The translations under genes were made by a program, and so were the position numbers. A stretch of DNA of 64,000 bases, from assembly GCA_965203725.1 (NCBI GenBank), contig CBDBDH010000001.1, positions 124,001 to 188,000 of the forward strand. The letters run 5' to 3'. The notes beneath the pieces are model-generated. The model was not told the origin of the DNA. It did no database searches and saw only the letters and a list, made by a program, of their open reading frames with translations. Positions 20,783 to 30,231 of this stretch are shown in pieces. This stretch comes from WTFY01 sp965203725. GTDB lineage: Bacteria > Pseudomonadota > Gammaproteobacteria > UBA4575. Position 1 is the first letter of the stretch. Each line of letters opens with the position of its first letter.

Positions 20783-21934
20783 ATGAAGAGCCAAGCCTGC
20801 CTGCTACTTGCAGCTTCCATGCTTTTTCTCGCCGCCTGTACCGGGGCGACCCCTCCTGCCGATTCTCCCGCTGTTGAGGAAATACCCGCGGAGGCCCCCT
20901 TTCGGGCCGAACACTTTCCGGGAACGGACACGCCTGTTCCGCCCCGGGTGGTGCAGCATACCGATGAAGTCGCGCCGCTGATCTGGCAGCGCATTGCCCG
21001 AAAGCTTGCCTTTGCCCACCTCCACGAACACCCCCGGGTGGTGGACCAGAAGCAAAGACTCCTGCAACGGGAGCAGGTGCTGCTCATCACATCGCAGCGC
21101 TCCGGGCTCTTCATCTACTTCATCCTCGATGAGATCGAACGGCGCAATATGCCGTCGGAACTCGCGATCCTGCCCTTTATCGAAAGTGGCTATCATCCGC
21201 GGGCGCGGTCACGGTCGAAGGCCACCGGGTTATGGCAGTTCACCCCCCAGACCGCCCGGCATTTCCGCCTGGAACGCACCTGCTGCTATGACGCCCGCTA
21301 CGACATCCATGCCTCCACCATGGCCGCACTCGATTACCTGGAGGAGTTGCATGCGCAATTCAACCAGGACTGGCTGCTGGCACTGATGGCCTACAACACC
21401 GGGCCCAACCGGCTCAGGAGGGCGTTGCAGTCCAATCCGGATGCGCTGCGCAACGGCGACTACTGGAGTCTGGCATTGCCCCGGGAAACCCGCGAATACG
21501 TGCCCAAACTGCTCGCATTCTGTTCGATTGTCGCAGACCCCCGCTTGAGCCGCACACTGCTGTACCCGGTGGCCAATGCCCCGCGCCTGGAAATCCTGGA
21601 AACCAAAAAGCGCATCTCGCCTGCGAAACTCTTCAAGTCGGCAGACATCTCCGCGGGTGAACTGCGCAGATTGAACCCGGCCATGCAGCATCTGCATTAC
21701 CCGCTCCCACGAGGCTATCGCATGCTGGTGCCGCGTCAAAAAACCGAGTCGGTCTCACTGGCGATGGAACGCCTGCCCGAGGAACCCCGCTGGTACCGGC
21801 ACAGGATCGCACGTGGCGAGTCGCTGAGCGTCATTGCCGCACGTTACGGGACCACGGTATCGGCCCTGCGCAGGGCCAACAAGCTGAAAGGCTCCCTGAT
21901 CCTGGCAGGCAAGACCCTGATCATTCCGCATTGA
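20783..21934 (+). CDS. mltD: MltD-like membrane-bound lytic transglycosylase
   Basis: Cleaves peptidoglycan glycan strands to 1,6-anhydromuramic ends in the periplasm. The start at 20783 gives MKSQACLLLAASMLFLAAC, a lipoprotein signal with lipobox LAAC. The SLT domain (about 110-230) has the catalytic glutamate in LPFIESGYHP and the LWQFTPQTARHF and ALMAYNTGPN motifs. One LysM repeat (about 338-382, HRIARGESLSVIAARYGTT) ends the protein, fewer than the two of E. coli MltD. An upstream in-frame ATG at 20723 would bury the signal peptide. Confidence 0.9.
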   Translation: MKSQACLLLAASMLFLAACTGATPPADSPAVEEIPAEAPFRAEHFPGTDTPVPPRVVQHTDEVAPLIWQRIARKLAFAHLHEHPRVVDQKQRLLQREQVLLITSQRSGLFIYFILDEIERRNMPSELAILPFIESGYHPRARSRSKATGLWQFTPQTARHFRLERTCCYDARYDIHASTMAALDYLEELHAQFNQDWLLALMAYNTGPNRLRRALQSNPDALRNGDYWSLALPRETREYVPKLLAFCSIVADPRLSRTLLYPVANAPRLEILETKKRISPAKLFKSADISAGELRRLNPAMQHLHYPLPRGYRMLVPRQKTESVSLAMERLPEEPRWYRHRIARGESLSVIAARYGTTVSALRRANKLKGSLILAGKTLIIPH

Positions 21935-21994
21935 GGCGGCCTGTCCCGTTCTGGTCCGCGGCAGGACAACGGGCCCGGACCGGCATGCACTTGC

Positions 21995-22858
21995 TCAGCC
22001 GCCCAGCAGGTACTTCAGGCTGAGCGTCACGGACCAGTGGTCCATGCCGCTGATTCTGGTGTGGTTGAGCGCATCGGGGATCGGGTGCTCGATGTAGCGC
22101 CCGGTGTCGCGCATGTCCTCCATCTCGCTGTAGGTCAGTTTCAGACCCGCCAGCAGCCGGTCTCCCAGGCTGTAATCCGCCCCGGCGTGCAGATGCATGG
22201 AAACCACGCTGTCACTCAGGTCCTCGTCCTGCCAGGAGTTGTAGGCAGCGGGAGGCGACAGCTCGGCATCGCATTCGCTGGTGCATGCATATCTGCTCCG
22301 AAAATACAGCCCGTAGAGCTTGATATCGGAAAGGCCGACTCCGACCCCCACGTACGGGGTGATCCGGCTGTGCGCAAGCGGGAAATCGTAGTAGGCATTC
22401 AGTTGCAGGGTTTGCGTCCTCAGGCGGTCGACAGTTGCCTCGCTCTGGCTGGTGTAGTTGCTCGTGGAATCCGACAGGATTCGCGACCCGTCGAAATAGG
22501 TGATGCCGGTAAATTCCTGGTCGATGTCGTTTTCGCGCCGGTTGGCCGACAGCTCCAGGCGCACATTGCCAAACCCCCGGCCGACGGCCACCTCAAACAG
22601 GTTGCCGCGGTCCGCATCCAGGTCATAAAACCAGCGATAGCCGCCAATGGAGCCCTTGCTGCTGCAGTCGTCCATGGGATAGCAGATCGTGTCCCGGTTC
22701 CAGCCGGCCTGGTTCATGTCGGACAGCCAGTTCGCCCCCAGGCCGACACCCACGTACCAGCCCGAATGCGGCGCATCCTTTGCCATGCCCGGTGTGCCCA
22801 GCAGGACAGCCAGCCCCAGCAACAGCATTCCGCCTGCCCTGTGTAATCCTGATCTCAT
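21995..22858 (-). CDS. Predicted outer-membrane beta-barrel protein
   Basis: A 287-residue protein with a signal peptide (MRSGLHRAGGMLLLGLAVLL, cleavage near GMAK). Amphipathic strands characteristic of an opacity-like eight-stranded barrel include HSGWYVGVGLGANWLSDM, FEVAVGRGFGNVRLELSAN and ITPYVGVGVGLSDIKLYG. Four cysteines in two extracellular-loop-like segments (CYPMDDC and CTSEC) may form disulfides. The function is unknown. It is unrelated in detail to the barrel at 4.6 kb. Confidence 0.75.
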   Translation of the reverse strand: MRSGLHRAGGMLLLGLAVLLGTPGMAKDAPHSGWYVGVGLGANWLSDMNQAGWNRDTICYPMDDCSSKGSIGGYRWFYDLDADRGNLFEVAVGRGFGNVRLELSANRRENDIDQEFTGITYFDGSRILSDSTSNYTSQSEATVDRLRTQTLQLNAYYDFPLAHSRITPYVGVGVGLSDIKLYGLYFRSRYACTSECDAELSPPAAYNSWQDEDLSDSVVSMHLHAGADYSLGDRLLAGLKLTYSEMEDMRDTGRYIEHPIPDALNHTRISGMDHWSVTLSLKYLLGG

Positions 22859-23013
22859 GCCAACGTCTCCTTTTTCCCTGGACCCCTGCCCTGCCCAGCA
22901 GGCCCCGGGGTTCGTTCACGGTCATTTCATCGTAAAGGAGCCACCCCGGCGAATCAACCGACCGCAGAGGCCTCACCGGCAGCGGCTTTCATGTGCCGGC
23001 CTATGCCGGCAGA

Positions 23014-24678
23014 TCATGCCGCCCGCACGGGCGGCACCAGTTTGGGCACCGCGCCCAGCAGGCGTTTCGTATACTCGTGCTGCGGGTCGCCCAGCACCTG
23101 CTCCACCTCTCCCTGCTCGACGATCCTGCCCTGGTACATGACCGCGACCCGGTCTGCGAAGTAGGCCACCACGGACATGTTGTGGGTAATGAACAGATAG
23201 CTGATCCCGTAGCGCGCCTGCAGGTGGTTCAGCAAATCCAGAATCTGCGCCTGCACGGAAACGTCCAGGGCACTGGTCGGCTCATCGCAGATAATGATCT
23301 TCGGATTGACGGCCAGTGCGCGGGCAATGCAGATGCGCTGGCGTTGCCCGCCTGAAAATTCATGCGGGTACCGCAGATGGGCATCCGGATCCAGGCCCAC
23401 TTGCTCGAGCAGTTCCAGCACCCGCTGCCTGCGGTCTCCGGCATCCGCAATCACATTCAGGGCCTTGATGCCCTCCTCGATGATCTGGCCGACCAGCATG
23501 CGCGGGTTCATCGAGGAATAGGGATCCTGGAATACAATCTGCAGATTGGCCCGCTGCTGCTGCAGCTGGCTGGAGTCGATCTCGTGCAGACGCTGCCCCT
23601 GGTAGATCACCTCGCCCAGTGTCGGCTGGATCAGGCGCAAGATGCCCTTGCCGACGGTCGTCTTGCCGCTGCCCGACTCCCCGACCAGGGCGACCGTCCT
23701 GCCCGGCGGGAGCTCCAGGGAAACCCCGTCGACGGCCTTGACGTAACCGACGGTGCGCTTGAACAGGCCCTTGCGGATGGGGAAGTATACGGCCAGGTCA
23801 CGGACCTGCAGCGTGTCGTTTTCCGTCGGCACTACGGCGGTGAGCCGGTGCGGCTCGTGCTTGCGTTGCAGCAGGGGCTTGCCGCGTTTTTCCATCGCCG
23901 GCAGGGCTGCAAACAGGTCCCAGCTGTAGGCATGCTGCGGTGCAGAGAAAAACACCTCGTTGCTGGACTGCTCAACGATCACGCCTTCCTTCATGACCGC
24001 AACATGGTCAGCCACCTGCTTCACGACCGCCAGGTCATGCGTGATGAACAGGATCGCCATCCCGAATCGCTCCTGCAGGTCGTTGATCAACTCCAGCACC
24101 TGGGCCTGGATCGTGACATCCAGTGCAGTCGTGGGCTCGTCGGCGATCAGAAGCCGGGGCTTGCAGGCCAGCGCGATTGCGATCATGACCCGCTGCTTCA
24201 TGCCCCCGGACAGCTCATGCGCGTAGGTATCAATGGTGTAGGAAGGCTTGGGGATCTTGACGGCATCGAGCAGGTCCATGGCACGCTGGCGGGCCTGTTT
24301 CGCGGACATGTGCTGGTGGCGCATCAGCACTTCCGTGATCTGCCGGCCCACCCGGACCACCGGGTTCAGCGAGGTCATCGGCTCCTGGAAGATCATGGAG
24401 ATGCCACTGCCCCGGATATCGCGCATCTCGCGCTCGGGCAGTGCCAGCAAGTCCTGCCCTTCAAACTGGATACTCCCCGACGCCAGCCTGGCGGCCTCGG
24501 GCAGCAGGCGGATGACGGACAGCGCCGTGACCGACTTGCCGCTGCCCGACTCCCCGACCAGGGCAAACGTCTGCCCTTCCCGGATCTCGAAGCTGACCTC
24601 GTTCACGGCCGTGAGGGTACGTCGGCGGGTTTTGAATTCCGTCGTCAGCCGGCGGACCTGCAGGAGAGTCCTGGACAT
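23014..24678 (-). CDS. yejF: Peptide ABC transporter, fused double ATPase (YejF-like)
   Basis: The energising subunit of a Yej-type oligopeptide importer (microcin C uptake in E. coli). The 554-residue protein contains two complete ABC cassettes. Walker A is GESGSGKS in each (about 40 and 325). Signatures are ELSGGMKQRVMIA and EFSGGQRQRICIA, and Walker B regions are LLIADEPTTALD and IIICDEPTSALD. The start MSRTLLQVRRLTTEF at 24678 lies 2 bp from the yejE stop. An extension upstream in the same frame overlaps yejE and is rejected. Confidence 0.95.
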   Translation of the reverse strand: MSRTLLQVRRLTTEFKTRRRTLTAVNEVSFEIREGQTFALVGESGSGKSVTALSVIRLLPEAARLASGSIQFEGQDLLALPEREMRDIRGSGISMIFQEPMTSLNPVVRVGRQITEVLMRHQHMSAKQARQRAMDLLDAVKIPKPSYTIDTYAHELSGGMKQRVMIAIALACKPRLLIADEPTTALDVTIQAQVLELINDLQERFGMAILFITHDLAVVKQVADHVAVMKEGVIVEQSSNEVFFSAPQHAYSWDLFAALPAMEKRGKPLLQRKHEPHRLTAVVPTENDTLQVRDLAVYFPIRKGLFKRTVGYVKAVDGVSLELPPGRTVALVGESGSGKTTVGKGILRLIQPTLGEVIYQGQRLHEIDSSQLQQQRANLQIVFQDPYSSMNPRMLVGQIIEEGIKALNVIADAGDRRQRVLELLEQVGLDPDAHLRYPHEFSGGQRQRICIARALAVNPKIIICDEPTSALDVSVQAQILDLLNHLQARYGISYLFITHNMSVVAYFADRVAVMYQGRIVEQGEVEQVLGDPQHEYTKRLLGAVPKLVPPVRAA

Positions 24679-24680
24679 GG

Positions 24681-26102
24681 CTACCTGGACACCCGCGGGT
24701 CGAGTGCGTCGCGCACCACGTCGGCAAACAGGTTCGCAAACAGCACCATGGTGAACATGAAGAACAGGGATGCGGCCAGGGACCACCAGACGATGGGTTC
24801 GCGGGCCATCTCCAGGCGGGCACTGTTGATCATGTTCCCCCAGCTGTTCATGGTCGGGTCCACGCCGATGTTGATATAGGACAGCACGGCCTCGGCCAGC
24901 ACCAGCCCGCTGAAATCCAGAACCAGCGTGATCAGGACGATGTGCATCACATTGGGCAGGATGTGCTGGAATATGGTCTGCATCGGACCCACCCCGAACG
25001 CGGTCGCCGCCTGCACGAAATCCACGGCGCGCAGCTTCAGCGTCTCCGCACGCAACAGCCGGCACAGGCCCGTCCAGCTGGTCAGCCCGAGGATCAGGCA
25101 CAGGAACAGCAGGCGCATGTCGGCGCGCTGGGTCAGGCTCGCAAACGCCTCGGCATGCTTGCTCATGTAGACGTTCAGCATGAGGACCGCGGCCGCAATC
25201 AGCAACACGCCCGGCACGGAATTGAGCGTGGTGTAGAGATACTGGATCACGTCATCGATCCAGCCGCGAAAGAAGCCGGCCATGATGCCGAGCACTATCG
25301 CAAAAGGCACCATCAGCAAGGTGGTCAGCGTGCCGATCACCACGCCGGTACGGATGCTCTTGAGCGCCTGGTACAGGACGTCCTCGCCCACCTTGTCGGT
25401 GCCCAGCACGTGGTATTTCGAAGCCCATTCCGCACCGACCAGCAGCACCAGCAGCACGACGCCCAGGGTCACGCTGACGGTCCTCCAGGGCACTTCCGAA
25501 TGCCCGTCGAACAGGGTGCGCAATGCCGTCGGGAACGTGCGTGCAGTTCTTGTGGAAAGATACAGCGCCCACAGCCCCAGCAATACGGCCCACACGGCTG
25601 CCGCCTTGAGTGTACCGATCCCTGCCAGCAGCAGTACATCGCTCGCCTTCTGGGCATCGGGGTCCTCGAGGTGGGCGGCCCCCCACGACAGGCGCGGGTA
25701 GATGCGCGTGCGCGTGCCGTCCGCCTGCTGCACGGTTTCCTTGGCATACAGATGGGCGGCAAACGGCGCCGAGTAGGTCTTTTCGGTGCTTGCCCGCAGC
25801 CCGGAAACCAGCTGGTCGAAGACACTGATGATCTCGCCGCTGTACTCGACCTCTTCGGAGTGGGCAGCCGGGTTTTCCAGTGCGGGATGAAAATGCAGCG
25901 AGTCCAGCAGCGCAATCGCCACGTACACGGACAGGACGATCATGGAAATGACACCGGCGCGGGCACGTACCACCTGGCCCCAGGGCTGGCGCAGGTGCGG
26001 CTTGCGCATGGCGTAGGCGAAAAACGAGACGATGCTCGCCACCAGCACGAAAATCAGGATGTCGGTGAGCAGAAAAACCGGCTTGCCTGGCAGCATGGTC
26101 AA
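24681..26102 (-). CDS. yejE: Peptide ABC transporter permease (YejE-like)
   Basis: A 473-residue inner-membrane permease with an N-terminal helix and a periplasmic insertion (about 65-150). The binding-protein-dependent transport domain (about 245-470) carries the EAA-loop region LRAVDFVQAATAFGVGPMQT and ends DVVRDALDPRVSR. It is longer than the roughly 340-residue E. coli YejE because of the extra periplasmic part. It overlaps yejB by 4 bp (ATGA). Confidence 0.93.
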   Translation of the reverse strand: MTMLPGKPVFLLTDILIFVLVASIVSFFAYAMRKPHLRQPWGQVVRARAGVISMIVLSVYVAIALLDSLHFHPALENPAAHSEEVEYSGEIISVFDQLVSGLRASTEKTYSAPFAAHLYAKETVQQADGTRTRIYPRLSWGAAHLEDPDAQKASDVLLLAGIGTLKAAAVWAVLLGLWALYLSTRTARTFPTALRTLFDGHSEVPWRTVSVTLGVVLLVLLVGAEWASKYHVLGTDKVGEDVLYQALKSIRTGVVIGTLTTLLMVPFAIVLGIMAGFFRGWIDDVIQYLYTTLNSVPGVLLIAAAVLMLNVYMSKHAEAFASLTQRADMRLLFLCLILGLTSWTGLCRLLRAETLKLRAVDFVQAATAFGVGPMQTIFQHILPNVMHIVLITLVLDFSGLVLAEAVLSYINIGVDPTMNSWGNMINSARLEMAREPIVWWSLAASLFFMFTMVLFANLFADVVRDALDPRVSR

Positions 26103-27076
26103 CTGAGCCTGACTCTGGGGTCAACGACCGTGTAGGAAATGTCTGTCAGCAGCAGGCCGATGATGTACAGCACCGCACCCAGGAATACCATGGAGCGCAC
26201 AATCGCGAAGTCCTGCCGGTTGATCGCGTCGATGGTGTAGCTGCCGAGCCCGGGAATGCCGAAGAAGGATTCGGTGATCAGGCTGCCCATGAACAGCAGC
26301 GGCAAAATGACCACCACGCCGGTGAGAATCGGGATCAGCGCGTTTCTCAGCACGTGGCGGAACAGCAGCGTCTGTTCGGCGATCCCCTTGGCCCGCACGG
26401 TACGCACGTAGTCCTTGTTCATCTCCTCGAGAAAGATCGTGCGGTACCACCGGGTGCTCGAGCCGATGCCGCCGACCACGCCGATCAGCACCGGCAGTAT
26501 CAGGAACTTGATCCCGAACAGCCCGCTCTCGAATCCGGAAATCGGCACCACCCGCAGGAGTTTTCCCATGACGAACTGCCCGCCAATGATGTAGAACAGG
26601 CTGGAGATCGACATCAGGGCCACGCAAATGACCACCGCCCAGTAGTCGATGTACGTGGCACGGAAAAAGGCGATCAGCAGGGCGAAGGTGATGGCGACCA
26701 GCAGGCCGATGAGCAGTTGCGGGACCGCGATGGCGAGGCTCGGCCACATGCGCTGGCTGATATCAAAACTGATGTCCCGGCCGCTGTCAGAGCGCCCGAA
26801 ATCGAACACGAACAACCGCAGCGACTTGGTGTAGAAAATGGTTTCCCTGAGGCTGTCCATGCCCTCGGCATCCGCGTTGTAGAACAGCGGGCGGTGATAC
26901 CCCCGCTCTGCCTTCCAGTCCTCGATCTGTACCTCGGTGACGTGCTTTTGGCCGAGAAACATTCGCGCCATGTCATCGGGAGTATTGACCACGAAAAACA
27001 GCAGGAACGTGATGATGTTGACCCCCACCAGGATCGGTATGGCGTACAGGGCGCGACGGACGATGTAGGCAATCAC
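26099..27076 (-). CDS. yejB: Peptide ABC transporter permease (YejB-like)
   Basis: A 325-residue permease beginning MIAYIVRRALYAIPILVGVN, the typical DppB/OppB/YejB N-terminal helix. The EAA loop region is DYVRTVRAKGIAEQTLLFRH, and the last helices are preceded by GIPGLGSYTIDAINRQD. Overlaps of 4 bp with yejA upstream and yejE downstream indicate one polycistronic message and a balanced heteromeric pore. Confidence 0.95.
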   Translation of the reverse strand: MIAYIVRRALYAIPILVGVNIITFLLFFVVNTPDDMARMFLGQKHVTEVQIEDWKAERGYHRPLFYNADAEGMDSLRETIFYTKSLRLFVFDFGRSDSGRDISFDISQRMWPSLAIAVPQLLIGLLVAITFALLIAFFRATYIDYWAVVICVALMSISSLFYIIGGQFVMGKLLRVVPISGFESGLFGIKFLILPVLIGVVGGIGSSTRWYRTIFLEEMNKDYVRTVRAKGIAEQTLLFRHVLRNALIPILTGVVVILPLLFMGSLITESFFGIPGLGSYTIDAINRQDFAIVRSMVFLGAVLYIIGLLLTDISYTVVDPRVRLS

Positions 27077-29229
27077 TTCAGGGTACCGTGTTCACGCCGG
27101 TAAAATCCGACCGCGGCCGGGATGAACGAGACCAGCAACAGCACGGACAGGATGATCAGCGGCCAGTAATTGGGCCGGTTCCATTGTGCCCGCTTCCGGT
27201 CCCTGAGTTCACCGTCCACACGCTTGTATTTCAGAAGGTTGTTGGCCATCAGGTTGGGCTTGACGTTCTTGTACCAGTCGTGAAAAAGCGAAAATGCCTT
27301 GGGGTGATGGCCCCATAACCAGGGGGCATCGCGCTGCAGGATCCGGGTCATCTGCCGGATGATCTCCAGGCGCACCGGGCCGTTCTCGATATTTTTCATC
27401 TGTTCGAAGAGGCGGTCAAACTCCGGGTTCTGGTAGTTCGCGGTATTCTCGCCAGCGTGTTTCACCTTGGCATTGGGTCCATACAGCAGGAAAAAGAAAT
27501 TTTCAGGATCCGGGTAGTCCGCATTCCAGCCCCACTGGAAGATCTGGCCGGTGCCCTTGCGCATCTTCTCCTGAAATCGGTTGTAGTCGGTCGCACGGAT
27601 CACCAGCTGGATGCCAAGCTTCTGGTATTGCTTGCGCAGCCAGTTGAAATGCGCCTTGGCGCCCGGCCCGGCACCGGGGGTATCGAAATACAGGACCAGC
27701 GGCTTGCCGGAGGCCTGGTCGATGCCATCCTCATAGCCGGCCCGGGTCATCAGCTGCCGGGCTTCCCCGAGGTCCTTTCTCCTGGGCTCCCCGTCCACCC
27801 AGTCGTAGACGTAGGGATTCACCCCGGCCTCGCCCTCAAGGTTACCAAAAATTCCCGGAGGAACCGGGCCCTGGGCCGGAATCCCCCGGCCGTTGGCGAA
27901 GATGGAGATGTATTCCTCGTAATCCACGGCGATGGAGATCGCCCGTCGCAGCAGGCGCGCGCGCTCGGAAAACCCGCCGACCACCGGGTCCTGCATGTTG
28001 AAGCCCATGTACAGGATGGAAGTCGTCACCGAGGTTTCCAGCTGGATGTCCTTGTCCTGCATCAGTTCGGTCAGCTGGACATCGCCCTGGGAGCCGAACT
28101 GGATCGCCTGGTCGAAGCTATCCGAGGAGACCCCGGAAGCGTCGTAGTAGCCCTGCAGGAACTTGTTCCAGTACGGGATGTTTTCCTTCTCCAGACTGTA
28201 GACCGCCTTGGAGGCCAGGGGCAGCGCCTTGCCGGCATCGTCCAGCAGCCCGTTTTCCAGATCCTGCGGCTCCCCATAGCTTGGATACTGCTCGCCATGA
28301 AAATTCGGGTTTTTCTCCATCACCATGCGCAGGTTCGGATTGTTTTCCGTGAGCATGAAAGGCCCGGTGCCCACCGGGTACCAGTTCAGCGTGATGTTGC
28401 GCTCCTCCATGCCGGGCTGGCTGTAGAACTTTTCAGCCTCCCAGGGCATCGGTGCAAAAAACGGCATGGCCAGCCAGTACACCAGTTGCGGGTACTCCCC
28501 GTGGATGCGGATGCGGTAGGTGTAGCGGTCATCGACCGACAGCCCGGCAAAATCAATGCTTCTCAGGTCCTGCCAGACGCCCTTGGCACTGTTGCCGTAA
28601 CGCTCGCCCACTGCCTTGCGAAAGGCATCGAATCCGACGATGTATTCCCGCATCACCCCGGCGATCGGCGAGTGCAGGTACGGGCTGGCGATGCGCTTGA
28701 TCTGGTACACGTAATCGGCTGCGGTCAGCTCCCGGGTGCCGCTCATCGTGAAATCGCCCAGCACGTGGATGCCTTTGAGGTCTCCGGCATCCAGGTGAAG
28801 ATAGCGGGCATTGCCCTGCGCATCGCTGGCCAGGGCCGGGTGAGGCTGGTAGTGGATGCCCGGCTGGATGGTGACTGTGTACTCGGAGAAGGCAATGGCT
28901 CCTGGCCGTTCCCTGGACACCGGTCGGCCCGCGGCATCCAGGTAGCGCACCTGCGGCAACTGCGTGGCGGTCAGGGGAATCAGCTTGTACGGGCGCGCAA
29001 GATAGTGGTACTGCAGGGGCGGTTCGTAGATCTGCGCGATGAACTGGTACTCGTTAGAACTGTAGGACCTGACGGGATCGAGGTGCTTGGGGCGTTCGCT
29101 GAATGATGAGTACACGACGTTCGAGGCCTGCTCCCCGTTCGGATAGGGATTGTTCCAGGCGCCTTCGCTGCATGCCCCGAGCAGGCAAGCTATAATGGCC
29201 GGGAACCAAGGGATGATACGGTCGTTCAC
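27073..29229 (-). CDS. yejA: Extracellular solute-binding protein, membrane-anchored (YejA-like)
   Basis: A family 5 peptide-binding protein of 718 residues, larger than E. coli YejA (about 600). The N-terminus MNDRIIPWFPAIIACLLGAC has a lipobox (LGAC, Cys about 20). The body shows family segments (DPVRSYSSNEYQFIAQIYEP, GTGPFMLTENNPN and QWGWNADYPDPENFFFLLYG). The C-terminus adds a basic linker and one helix, PLIILSVLLLVSFIPAAVGF, followed by RREHG. A lipid anchor plus a C-terminal helix would hold the receptor at the inner membrane rather than free in the periplasm. That topology is inferred. Confidence 0.92.
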   Translation of the reverse strand: MNDRIIPWFPAIIACLLGACSEGAWNNPYPNGEQASNVVYSSFSERPKHLDPVRSYSSNEYQFIAQIYEPPLQYHYLARPYKLIPLTATQLPQVRYLDAAGRPVSRERPGAIAFSEYTVTIQPGIHYQPHPALASDAQGNARYLHLDAGDLKGIHVLGDFTMSGTRELTAADYVYQIKRIASPYLHSPIAGVMREYIVGFDAFRKAVGERYGNSAKGVWQDLRSIDFAGLSVDDRYTYRIRIHGEYPQLVYWLAMPFFAPMPWEAEKFYSQPGMEERNITLNWYPVGTGPFMLTENNPNLRMVMEKNPNFHGEQYPSYGEPQDLENGLLDDAGKALPLASKAVYSLEKENIPYWNKFLQGYYDASGVSSDSFDQAIQFGSQGDVQLTELMQDKDIQLETSVTTSILYMGFNMQDPVVGGFSERARLLRRAISIAVDYEEYISIFANGRGIPAQGPVPPGIFGNLEGEAGVNPYVYDWVDGEPRRKDLGEARQLMTRAGYEDGIDQASGKPLVLYFDTPGAGPGAKAHFNWLRKQYQKLGIQLVIRATDYNRFQEKMRKGTGQIFQWGWNADYPDPENFFFLLYGPNAKVKHAGENTANYQNPEFDRLFEQMKNIENGPVRLEIIRQMTRILQRDAPWLWGHHPKAFSLFHDWYKNVKPNLMANNLLKYKRVDGELRDRKRAQWNRPNYWPLIILSVLLLVSFIPAAVGFYRREHGTLK

Positions 29230-29373
29230 GTCAACACCGGGTCTACTTCTGTCAGGTATGGATAGCTTTTCTCTGGGCGGGCATTATAGACGGTCCACCG
29301 ACAAAAATAATTCGGTCCGGGGCTCCGGCATTCCCCGTACCTGACCCATCGAGTAACAGGCAAGGAGACAGAA

Positions 29374-30159
29374 ATGGCATTCTTGGCAGGAAAACGCGCC
29401 CTGGTCATCGGCATCGCGAGCAACCGTTCCATTGCCTGGGGGATCGCAGCGGCCATGAAACGCGAAGGGGCCGAACTGGCGTTCACATACCAGAACGAAA
29501 AACTCAGATCCCGGGTGGAGAAATTTGCGGCCGAATGCGGCGCCCAGGCCGCCCTGCCCTGCGACCTGGAAAACGACGACGAGATCTCGGCGCTGTTCGA
29601 TACGCTGGGAGAGCGCTGGGACGGGCTTGACATCCTGGTCCACTCGGCCGCCTTTGCACCAAGAGACGAGCTCGCAGGGGATTTCGTCGAGGTCACCACC
29701 CGCGAAGGCTCAAAAACCGCGCATGACATCAGCAGCTATAGCCTGACGGCGCTGGGCAAGGCGGCCCGCCCCATGATGCGCGGGCGCTCCGGGGCAATTC
29801 TCTCGCTGACCTACATGGGCTCGGTGCGCGCCATGCCGAGCTATAACGTCATGGGCCTGGCCAAGGCCAGCCTGGAAGCCAACATCCGCTACATGGCCTA
29901 TGCCCTGGGTCCTGAAGGAATCCGGGTAAACGGCATTTCGGCAGGCCCCATCCGCACCCTCGCAGCCGCGGGCATCGCCGATTTCCGCAAGATGCTGGAT
30001 CACGTCGAACAGAATGCCCCGCTACGCAAAAACGTGACCATCGAGGAGGTGGGCAACACCGCCGCCTTCCTGTGCTCCGACCTGGCAAGCGGCATCACGG
30101 GCGAGATCACCTATGTCGATGCCGGCTTCAACATCATCGGCATGTCCGGGTATCACTGA
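29374..30159 (+). CDS. fabI: Enoyl-[acyl-carrier-protein] reductase (NADH), FabI
   Basis: Catalyses the last reduction in each type II fatty-acid elongation cycle. The 261-residue SDR protein has the modified cofactor loop VIGIASNRSIAWGIA (about 11-25) and the FabI catalytic pair YNVMGLAK (Tyr-x6-Lys, about 156-163). GISAGPIRTLAAAGI, the flexible substrate loop, follows. AGGAGA before the ATG fixes the start. This is the triclosan/isoniazid-type target family; no resistance claim is made. Confidence 0.97.
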   Translation: MAFLAGKRALVIGIASNRSIAWGIAAAMKREGAELAFTYQNEKLRSRVEKFAAECGAQAALPCDLENDDEISALFDTLGERWDGLDILVHSAAFAPRDELAGDFVEVTTREGSKTAHDISSYSLTALGKAARPMMRGRSGAILSLTYMGSVRAMPSYNVMGLAKASLEANIRYMAYALGPEGIRVNGISAGPIRTLAAAGIADFRKMLDHVEQNAPLRKNVTIEEVGNTAAFLCSDLASGITGEITYVDAGFNIIGMSGYH

Positions 30160-30231
30160 GCCTGAGCCCCCGCGAGAATCGGACCAGCGCTTCTGCCGGC
30201 GATGCGCGGCTAGCCCATACCCTCTGGAGGA

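Noticed and set aside
23362..29106. Long plus-strand frames opposite the yej genes (for example 505 and 549 codons)
   Set aside because: Composition and positions mirror the conserved ABC transporter genes; no recognisable motifs.
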